DNA from: Maritimibacter sp.
GTDB lineage: Bacteria; Pseudomonadota; Alphaproteobacteria; Rhodobacterales; Rhodobacteraceae
Length of the DNA: 64,000 bases
Reading direction: 5' to 3'
NCBI GenBank assembly: GCA_017792445.1
Contig: CP051232.1
Location: 744,001 to 808,000, forward strand
The notes below the pieces were generated by a model. The model was not told the origin of the DNA. It did not search any database and was given only the letters and a program-made list of their open reading frames with translations. The translations under genes and the position numbers were made by a program. Below, piece by piece: positions 16,977 through 23,764 of the stretch; position 1 is the stretch's first letter; each line of letters starts with the position of its first letter.

Positions 16977-17510
16977 ATGCAACTGACCGTATTCGAAAGC
17001 GCGCGCCTTCTGGCGCAGGGGACGGTGGCCGAGGTCGCCGCCGAGATGCAGGCCGCCGCCGCGCGTGGCGGGGATGTGCTGGCGTTCGACGATGCAACCG
17101 GCAAGGTTGTCGATCTCGACCTGCGCGGCGCACCGGCCGAAGTGGCCGCGCGTCATCAGGGCGCGGACACGCCACCCCGGCGCGGACGTCCGAAGCTGGG
17201 GGTCAAGGCGCGCGAAGTGACGCTTCTTCCGCGGCATTGGGACTGGCTTTCGGGCCAGCGCGGGGGCGCGTCCGCCATGCTGCGGCGGCTGGTCGAGGAC
17301 GCGATGCGCGCCGACGCAGCGACGCCGAGGCAGAGGCAGGACGCGGCCTATAGCGCCGCCACCGCGCTTGCCGGGGACAGTCCGGGCTATGAAGAGGCGA
17401 TGCGCGCGCTGTTCGCGGGCGACGCCGCCGGGATGGCGGTGCATATGGCCGATTGGCCCGGCGACATCCGCGACTATGTCCTCCGCCTGCTGGGTACCGC
17501 GCCGGACTGA
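16977..17510 (+). CDS. DUF2239 family protein
   Basis: A 177-residue protein matching DUF2239: an N-terminal region with DVLAFDDATGKVVDLDLRG, then the family core GRPKLGVKAREVTLLPRHWDWL, then GGASAMLRRLVEDAM. A helical C-terminus ends in HMADWPGDIRDYV. The RHWDWL-to-GGAS stretch resembles short DNA-binding modules, and the GRPKLG segment is AT-hook-like, which hints at nucleic-acid contact; function is otherwise unknown. No clear Shine-Dalgarno precedes the ATG, and a promoter-like -10 lies six bases upstream, so the message may be leaderless. Confidence 0.8.
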   Translation: MQLTVFESARLLAQGTVAEVAAEMQAAAARGGDVLAFDDATGKVVDLDLRGAPAEVAARHQGADTPPRRGRPKLGVKAREVTLLPRHWDWLSGQRGGASAMLRRLVEDAMRADAATPRQRQDAAYSAATALAGDSPGYEEAMRALFAGDAAGMAVHMADWPGDIRDYVLRLLGTAPD

Positions 17511-17661
17511 CGCGCGACGCCCCGCGACCGCCGGGCCAAACATCAACGATTTCGCATAGTTGACTTCGTTTGCCATCCGGGCTGGCGCAGGCCCCAAAGA
17601 TGGACAGCCCCCGCCTTACTCGCCTACAGATGGCAGCAGAGTTCATTTCAGGGAGGCAATG

Positions 17662-18954
17662 ATGAACGACACCCCGACTTACGGTTTCGACACCCTGCAG
17701 GTTCACGCAGGAGCCCGGCCCGATCCGGCGACCGGCGCGCGGCAGACCCCGATTTACCAGACCACCGCCTATGTGTTCCGCGATGCGGACCATGCCGCCG
17801 CGCTGTTCAACCTTCAGGAAGTGGGGTTCATCTATTCTCGCCTCACCAACCCAACCGTCGCCGTGTTGCAGGAACGGATCGCCACCCTGGAAGGCGGCGC
17901 GGGTGCGGTGTGCTGTTCGTCGGGCCACGCGGCGCAGATCATGGCGCTGTTCCCGCTGATGGCTCCGGGCCGCAACGTGGTGGCCTCGACGCGGCTGTAC
18001 GGCGGCACGGTCACCCAGTTCAGCCAGACCATCAAACGGTTCGGCTGGTCGGCGAAATTCGTCGACACCGACGATCTCGACGCCGTGAAGGCGGCAATCG
18101 ACGACGACACCCGTGCGATCTTCTGCGAATCCGTCGCCAACCCCGGCGGCTATGTCACCGACCTTGAAGCGATGGCGGCCATCGCGGACGCGGCCGGGCT
18201 GCCGCTGATCGTGGACAACACCTCTGCCACGCCGTACCTCTGCCGCCCGATCGAGCACGGGGCGACGCTGGTCGTGCATTCGACCACGAAATACCTGACC
18301 GGCAACGGCACCGTGACCGGCGGCGCCATCGTGGATTCGGGCCGGTTCGACTGGGCCGCGTCGGGCAAGTTCCCCTCGATGTCCGAACCCGAGCCCGCCT
18401 ATCACGGCCTGAAGTTCGCCGAGACCTTCGGCCCCCTCGCGTTCACCTTCCACTCTATCGCCGTCGGTTTGCGCGACCTTGGGATGACGATGAACCCGCA
18501 GGCGGCGCATTACACGCTGATGGGGATCGAAACGCTGTCGCTGCGGATGGAGCGGCATGTCGCGAATGCCAAGACGGTCGCCGCCTGGCTGGAGAAACAT
18601 GACGCGGTCGAGGCGGTGACCTATGCCGGGCTCGACAGTTCGCCCTACGCCGACCGGGTGAAGCGGCTGTATCCGAAGGGCGCGGGCGCGCTGTTCACCG
18701 TTGCCCTGAAAGGCGGCTACGACGCCTGCGTAAAGCTGGTCGACAGTCTCGACCTGTTCAGCCACGTCGCCAACCTTGGCGATACGCGGAGCCTTGTGAT
18801 CCACTCGGCCTCGACCACCCACCGGCAGTTGTCCGAGGAGCAGCAGGTCGCCGCAGGCGCCGCGCCGAACGTGGTGCGCCTGTCGATCGGGATCGAGGAT
18901 GCCGACGACCTGATCCGCGATCTCGATCAGGCGCTGGCGAAAGCGTCCGCCTGA
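17662..18954 (+). CDS. metY: O-acetylhomoserine sulfhydrylase (Cys/Met metabolism PLP enzyme)
   Basis: A 430-residue PLP enzyme that makes homocysteine from O-acetylhomoserine and sulfide. It has the expected MetY opening (GFDTLQVHAGARPDPATGARQ), the SSGHAAQ motif, VDNT near the cofactor and the PLP-binding Lys210 in HSTTKYLTG. NLGDTRSLVIHSASTTH near the C-terminus is a family signature. Length is exact for the family. I chose the second of two adjacent ATGs (17662), which is 5 bases after GGGAGG; the longer frame upstream is not conserved. The 151-base leader contains a foldable stretch (CCATC pairing with GATGG around 17574-17601), but I cannot match it to a known SAM riboswitch. Confidence 0.94.
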   Translation: MNDTPTYGFDTLQVHAGARPDPATGARQTPIYQTTAYVFRDADHAAALFNLQEVGFIYSRLTNPTVAVLQERIATLEGGAGAVCCSSGHAAQIMALFPLMAPGRNVVASTRLYGGTVTQFSQTIKRFGWSAKFVDTDDLDAVKAAIDDDTRAIFCESVANPGGYVTDLEAMAAIADAAGLPLIVDNTSATPYLCRPIEHGATLVVHSTTKYLTGNGTVTGGAIVDSGRFDWAASGKFPSMSEPEPAYHGLKFAETFGPLAFTFHSIAVGLRDLGMTMNPQAAHYTLMGIETLSLRMERHVANAKTVAAWLEKHDAVEAVTYAGLDSSPYADRVKRLYPKGAGALFTVALKGGYDACVKLVDSLDLFSHVANLGDTRSLVIHSASTTHRQLSEEQQVAAGAAPNVVRLSIGIEDADDLIRDLDQALAKASA

Positions 18955-18961
18955 CGCGTTG

Positions 18962-18986
18962 CGCGCGCCGGTCTCTCCGGCGCGCG
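18962..18986 (+). terminator. Hairpin after metY
   Basis: A 10-bp perfect stem, CGCGCGCCGG and its complement, encloses loop TCTCT just after the metY stop. The downstream T tract is weak (ATCACATTTGATTT), so termination may be partial. Confidence 0.6.
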
Positions 18987-19058
18987 ATCACATTTGATTT
19001 GCCTGCGCGCGACGCGGGCTAGCTGGATTCACGCAACCGAACCCCGAAGGGAAACACC

Positions 19059-19835
19059 ATGCCCGCCACAGCGCTCGTCACCGGAGCGTCTTCCGGCCTT
19101 GGAAAGGAATTCGCACGGATACATGCCGCGACCGGCGGCACGGTCATTCTGACCGCCCGGCGCGAGGCCGAACTGCACGAGTTGAAAAGCGAACTGGAGG
19201 GGCGGCACGGGATCGACGCGCATGTCTTTCCCGCCGATCTCGGGCAAGAGGGCGCGGCGCAGGCGCTGTATTCCGATGTGCGCGCCGCCGGGCTGACCCC
19301 GGACATCCTGATCAACAACGCGGGTTTCGGCGGGCAGGGAAAATTCATCGAGCGCGACCTGTCGCGGCACCTTGCGATGATCGACCTGAACATCAAGGCG
19401 CTGATGGTCCTGACGCACCTGTTCGGTCGCGACATGGCCGGGCGCGGCAGCGGGCGGATCCTGAACGTCGGCTCGACCGCCGGCTTCATGCCGGGGCCGC
19501 AGCAGGCCACCTATTTTGCGACCAAGGCCTTCGTGAACTCGTTCTCGCAGGCCATCGACCAGGAACTTCGGCCGCGCGGCGTGACCTGTACCGTTCTGGC
19601 GCCGGGTTATGTCGAGACAGGCTTTGCCGAAGCCGCCGACATGGAAGGCACCGCGATGGTCAAGGCGGGCGGGGCGGATGCGGCATCCGTCGCCAAGATG
19701 GGCTATGACGCGATGATGGAAGGGCGGCTGGTGAAGATCAATTCACCCTTCCTGAGCCTCGCACTGAACTGGATCATCCCGCTACTGCCCCGGCGGCTGG
19801 TATTGCAACTGGCCGAGCGAACGCAGTCGAAATAA
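19059..19835 (+). CDS. Short-chain dehydrogenase/reductase
   Basis: A 258-residue classical SDR. The NAD(P)-binding motif TGASSGLG lies at about 8-15, NNAG near residue 88, a catalytic Ser in VGSTAGF and the Tyr/Lys pair in YFATKAF near 152-156. The pattern matches the DltE/YqjQ-like group, in which substrates are poorly known. A hydrophobic stretch near the C-terminus (LSLALNWIIPLLP) may contact membrane. The gene stands between metY and a GGDEF gene without obvious functional links. I cannot name a substrate. Confidence 0.85.
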   Translation: MPATALVTGASSGLGKEFARIHAATGGTVILTARREAELHELKSELEGRHGIDAHVFPADLGQEGAAQALYSDVRAAGLTPDILINNAGFGGQGKFIERDLSRHLAMIDLNIKALMVLTHLFGRDMAGRGSGRILNVGSTAGFMPGPQQATYFATKAFVNSFSQAIDQELRPRGVTCTVLAPGYVETGFAEAADMEGTAMVKAGGADAASVAKMGYDAMMEGRLVKINSPFLSLALNWIIPLLPRRLVLQLAERTQSK

Positions 19836-19909
19836 GGCGCACCGCCTGACCGCTCGGGTAAAGGCTTCTTCAACGAAGATCGCCTAAGCCGTGCCCGAGG
19901 ACAGGCACC

Positions 19910-21745
19910 ATGACCCAATCGGCATATGCGGCGATCCGGTTGCCGGTCGCCTTTATCGAGGAACTTTCAAGCGCGGGCAGCATCGAACAGGTGCTGGCGG
20001 TGTCGGCTGCGTGGCTGCCCCGGCTGATCGAGGCGGATCGCGCCAAGCTCAGCTTCATTGACGAGGGGCGGCTGATCGCCCGCAGTTTCCGCCGCGACGG
20101 GGTGCATGATCTTGAGGCCGATCTTGTACCGCTCAGCCCCGGTTCACCGAGGGCACGGGTGCTGGATGGTGGTGAAGTCCTTCAGATCGGGCGGTCCGAA
20201 CTTGGGCGCGAAACCGACCCCGCGATGCGGCTCTTGCACGAACAGGGGTTTGGCCGGGTGCTGATGGCGCCGATGCGCAGCGGGAACGAGACGGTGGGCG
20301 TCGTGGGGCTGGTACGACGCTCGCGCGACAAATTCACCGACCTTCAGGTGCGGCATGTCATGGCGGCGGCGCGCTGGATCGGCGCACAGGCGCGGCTGAT
20401 GCAACAGCTTCGGCGCAACGTGCGCATGGCCGAGACCGATCCGCTGACCGGGCTGGCGAACCGCAACCGGCTGATGCGGGTGCTGGAGGCGCCCGATGTG
20501 CTGCACGACCCCGATGCATCCGGGCGGGTCATCGGGGTGCTGCACGTGGACCTAGATCATTTCAAGGACACCAACGACCGGTTGGGCCATGCCGCCGGCG
20601 ATGCGGTGCTGTGCCATGCGGCCAAGGTCATGCGCGAAACCGCCGGCCCGACGGATGTGGTGGCACGGATCGGCGGGGACGAGTTCCTGATCGTCACCCG
20701 CTCGGATCCCGAAGGCGAAGACATCGCGGCGCTGGCGCACAGCCTGTCCGTGGCGCTGGCAACGCCGATCCCGTGGGGCGACAGCGCGCTTGCCTGTCCC
20801 GCCAGCATCGGAACGGCGCTGGCCGCTGCGGGGGACGGTACGGCGGAACGGCTGATCGCGAACGCGGACCTCGCCTTGTACGAGGTCAAGCGGCGGGGGC
20901 GGCGCGGGGTGCAGGCGTTCACCCCGCAGATGCGCGAAACCGCCGAAGCGCGGCGCACCTTGCATGCCGAGTTGCGGGCCGCGGTCGAGAACCGCAGTTT
21001 CGAACCCCATTTCCAGCCCATTGTCGAGCTTGCAACGAACACCGTCGTTGGGATCGAGGTTCTGGCGCGCTGGCCGCATCCGACGCGGGGGCTGCTGACG
21101 CCCGACGCCTTTCTGGACGCCGCCGCAGAGATCGGGCTGTCGGGGCACATGGACGCCATCGTCCGGTCGAAAGGACTTGCCGCGACGGCGCATCTGCGGG
21201 CGCTTGGCTGCGCGCGGCCCGCGATGTCGATGAACCTTTCGGCCGACACGCTGGCCGAGCCCGACCTTGCCGAGGCTCTGCTGTGGGAGGTTCTTGGCCA
21301 CGGGCTGGACCCTGCCGACCTGACGCTCGAAATCAGCGAGACGGAAATCGCGACCGATGCGGACGGAAGGGTCGAGACCGCGGTGCGGCAACTGACGACG
21401 CGGGGCTTCGGCGTGGCCATCGACGATTTCGGGACGGGTCACGCTGCGCTGCCCAAGATGCGAAGGCTGGAGGTCAGCGGCCTGAACATGGCGCCGGCGA
21501 TGACCGCCTACCTGTCCGACGCCAGCACCGAGGCTATCCTGAGGGCGGTCCAGATGATCGCGGCAGAGCTGCAGTTGACGGTCACCGCAAAGGCGGTCGA
21601 GACGGAGGCGGCGCTGTCACGGCTGCGGTCGCTGCGGTGCGACAGGGTACAGGGCTACGCGATCTCGGGGCCCCTGCCCTTCCGCGATCTGCTGCAGTTT
21701 CTTGGCGGCAGGCGGCCCGTCACCGGACCGCGCAGCATCGCCTGA
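19910..21745 (+). CDS. GAF-GGDEF-degenerate EAL signalling protein
   Basis: A 611-residue cytoplasmic protein with an N-terminal GAF domain (about 15-165), a GGDEF domain (about 175-340) and an EAL-type domain (about 350-600). The diguanylate cyclase motif is intact (RIGGDEFL near residue 255), but the RxxD inhibitory site is absent (GPTD in its place), so product inhibition may be weak. The EAL domain reads EVL instead of EAL and keeps DDFGTG. It has LNMAP where KxD is expected, and AKAVET at 560-565 where AEGVET carries the catalytic Glu. Phosphodiesterase activity is therefore unlikely; the domain may bind c-di-GMP or act structurally. No membrane segments. The GAF domain probably senses a small ligand. 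Confidence 0.9.
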   Translation: MTQSAYAAIRLPVAFIEELSSAGSIEQVLAVSAAWLPRLIEADRAKLSFIDEGRLIARSFRRDGVHDLEADLVPLSPGSPRARVLDGGEVLQIGRSELGRETDPAMRLLHEQGFGRVLMAPMRSGNETVGVVGLVRRSRDKFTDLQVRHVMAAARWIGAQARLMQQLRRNVRMAETDPLTGLANRNRLMRVLEAPDVLHDPDASGRVIGVLHVDLDHFKDTNDRLGHAAGDAVLCHAAKVMRETAGPTDVVARIGGDEFLIVTRSDPEGEDIAALAHSLSVALATPIPWGDSALACPASIGTALAAAGDGTAERLIANADLALYEVKRRGRRGVQAFTPQMRETAEARRTLHAELRAAVENRSFEPHFQPIVELATNTVVGIEVLARWPHPTRGLLTPDAFLDAAAEIGLSGHMDAIVRSKGLAATAHLRALGCARPAMSMNLSADTLAEPDLAEALLWEVLGHGLDPADLTLEISETEIATDADGRVETAVRQLTTRGFGVAIDDFGTGHAALPKMRRLEVSGLNMAPAMTAYLSDASTEAILRAVQMIAAELQLTVTAKAVETEAALSRLRSLRCDRVQGYAISGPLPFRDLLQFLGGRRPVTGPRSIA

Positions 21746-21754
21746 GGCGGGCCG

Positions 21755-22690
21755 TCAGTCCTGACCGAACCAGAAACCTTCAAGGTCGTCGATGAACCGC
21801 TGCCGTGCCTCGGGGCCTTCCATCATGATCTCATGCTCGCCGCCTTCGACCATCTGAAGCCGCCCCTTGGGCCACATCGCCACCCGCGCATGCACCGCCG
21901 CGGTATCGACGATCCGCTCGTTCGTGCCGAGGAAGGTGAGACAGGGCAAATCCGGCGATGGCTGCCGCGCAAGGTGGCGGGTTTCGACCAGCGCCTCGTA
22001 CAGCCAATGCAGGCTGGGACCGCCCAGCGCCAGTTCGGGATGCTCGCGCAGCTGTTCGATCATGTAATCGAACATCTCGCGATCCGTGGTCAGCAGGTTG
22101 TCCTCGAACAGCGCGGTCTTGACGTAGGTTTCGGGACTGGTGCCCGGCACATAGCGATAGCCGTGCCCGAACTGCCGTGCGAACCACGACATGATCCATG
22201 CGACCGGCCGCAGTGAGCGGCTGATCTTGATGCCCCACATCGGGCCGGTGAACACCGCAGCCTTGACCGGCAGATGTTCCAGCACGGCCCGCAGGCCGAT
22301 ACAGCCGCCCATCGAATGCGCGATCAGGAAATAGGGCTCTGGCAACCCTTCCGCCTGCGCCGTCGACAACAGGGCGGCAACGTCGTGCTGGTAGTCGGTG
22401 AAATCGACGACATGCCCGGTCGCGGTGTCTTCCAGCGCCCGCTCGGCCAGCCCCTGCCCGCGCCAGTCAATCGCGATGGTGGACAGGCCGATGCGTTCCA
22501 GCTCGCCCGCCATCACGCCGTACTTCTCGACATATTCGGTGCGGCCGGGAAACAGCAGGACCGTCCCCCGCGACCCGCCCGGCCAAAGCGCGATGCGAAG
22601 CCGCGCGCCGTCGCGGGCGGTCACCCAAAGCGCACGAACACTGTCGGGCCCTCGCGAGACCTCCTGAAAGAACGGCGCGGCTGTGCTCAT
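21755..22690 (-). CDS. Lysophospholipase-like alpha/beta hydrolase
   Basis: A 311-residue hydrolase of the PldB/monoacylglycerol lipase type. It has PGRTEYVEKY after the first strand, DWRGQG, the nucleophile Ser126 in AHSMGG, and a late His in GGEHEIMME. No signal peptide. The start lies one base past the stop of the SCP2 gene, so the two are translationally coupled, which suggests a joint role with a lipid-like substrate. It is convergent with the GGDEF gene (9-base gap). Confidence 0.88.
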   Translation of the reverse strand: MSTAAPFFQEVSRGPDSVRALWVTARDGARLRIALWPGGSRGTVLLFPGRTEYVEKYGVMAGELERIGLSTIAIDWRGQGLAERALEDTATGHVVDFTDYQHDVAALLSTAQAEGLPEPYFLIAHSMGGCIGLRAVLEHLPVKAAVFTGPMWGIKISRSLRPVAWIMSWFARQFGHGYRYVPGTSPETYVKTALFEDNLLTTDREMFDYMIEQLREHPELALGGPSLHWLYEALVETRHLARQPSPDLPCLTFLGTNERIVDTAAVHARVAMWPKGRLQMVEGGEHEIMMEGPEARQRFIDDLEGFWFGQD

Positions 22691-22691
22691 G

Positions 22692-22979
22692 TCAGCTGAG
22701 GACCGCGCCCAGCTGCATCGCCATGCCCATGTCGCCGTCGACGCTGAGCTTGCCGGTCATGAAAGCCGAAGTCGGATCCATCGCACCCGACAGGATCGCT
22801 TGAAACGTCTCTGCGTCGGCGCTGAGCGTCACGTCCGCATCCTCGTCCGCGGCGCGCGCCCCGGCCGAATCGAGCACGATCGCGCCCTCATCCTCGATCA
22901 GGAATTTTGCCTTTCCGTCGAACTCGGAAGTGTCTTTCTCGTTCAGGGCCGCAACAGCGGCGTCGATAACTTCACTCAT
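22692..22979 (-). CDS. SCP2 sterol-transfer-domain protein
   Basis: A 95-residue single-domain protein of the SCP-2 family, which binds lipids or acyl-CoA in a hydrophobic tunnel. Typical features are the strand FLIEDEGAIVLDS, ADVTLSADAETFQAILSG and the C-terminal AFMTGKLSVDGDMGMAMQLG. GGAGCC lies just before the start. It is coupled to the downstream lysophospholipase-like gene and divergent from the TPR gene (68-base gap). Confidence 0.9.
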   Translation of the reverse strand: MSEVIDAAVAALNEKDTSEFDGKAKFLIEDEGAIVLDSAGARAADEDADVTLSADAETFQAILSGAMDPTSAFMTGKLSVDGDMGMAMQLGAVLS

Positions 22980-23035
22980 CGAAAGGCTCCTTCGTTTGTG
23001 ACCCGCGCAGGGCTCGCTTTTCGCTGCGTCGGCAG

Positions 23036-23041
23036 TATGCT
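23036..23041 (+). promoter_or_regulatory. Candidate -10 box for a leaderless TPR message
   Basis: TATGCT ends six bases before the ATG at 23048 and no Shine-Dalgarno is visible, so transcription may start at the start codon. Confidence 0.35.
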
Positions 23042-23047
23042 TCCGTT

Positions 23048-23599
23048 ATGAAAAAATCGATACGGTTCTGCAAATCTGTCGTTGCGGCATATCTCCTCGC
23101 CACCGCTCCGGTGCTTGCACAGGATGCGGATGTCGACGGGATGCTTGCCGAACTGGCAAACCCCGACACGACCAACTGGATGCAGCTGGAACGCCGGATC
23201 CGCACCGAGTGGCAGCGGTCCGGGTCCGCGTCGATGGACCTGCTGTTGCAGCGCGGGATCGACGCGATGGAGGCGCAGGACTGGAAGCTGGCGGTCGAGC
23301 ACTTCACCGCGCTGACTGACCACGCCCCCGACTTTGCCGAAGGCTGGACCAACCGCGCCACCGCCTTCTTCCAGCTGGGGATGTACGGCCCGGCGCTGGA
23401 AGACATCGGCCGCGCCCTTTCGCTGAACCCCGACCATTTCGACGCCTTGGCCGGCCTTGCCGTCATTCTGGAAGAGGTCGGCATGCGCGAGGATGCGCTG
23501 GAAGCGTGGCGCATGGTGGCCGCGATCAACCCGCACCGCCCAGAGACGAAGGCCGCGCTTGACCGGCTGGAACGCGAGTTCGGCGGCCAGACGCTCTGA
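23048..23599 (+). CDS. Secreted tetratricopeptide-repeat protein
   Basis: A 183-residue protein with a signal peptide (KK, hydrophobic core to about residue 23, cleavage after VLA) and two to three TPR units from about residue 75 on (AMEAQDWKLAVEHFTALTDH, then AEGWTNRATAFFQLGMYGPA and DALAGLAVILEEVGMREDAL). It should be a periplasmic protein-interaction factor. Short TPR proteins of this layout are common in the family; the partner is unknown. It precedes the helicase gene by 165 bases. Confidence 0.85.
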   Translation: MKKSIRFCKSVVAAYLLATAPVLAQDADVDGMLAELANPDTTNWMQLERRIRTEWQRSGSASMDLLLQRGIDAMEAQDWKLAVEHFTALTDHAPDFAEGWTNRATAFFQLGMYGPALEDIGRALSLNPDHFDALAGLAVILEEVGMREDALEAWRMVAAINPHRPETKAALDRLEREFGGQTL

Positions 23600-23764
23600 C
23601 GGAGCGGCCTCGCTGCCTATACAAGTACGGTGTGCTGCACTACATGAGGCACAGGTGAAACAAACAGGACCGGGTCAAAGCCGCCCCTGAGGGTGGCTCG
23701 GGATCTCAATCCCGCACGCCGGGCTTCCACGGAAGACCCCGCAACCCGAAGGCAGAGGCGAACG

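Noticed and set aside
17511-17661. SAM riboswitch upstream of metY
   Set aside because: The leader can fold, but I could not find the conserved core of SAM-II or the SAM/SAH element; a covariance-model scan would decide.
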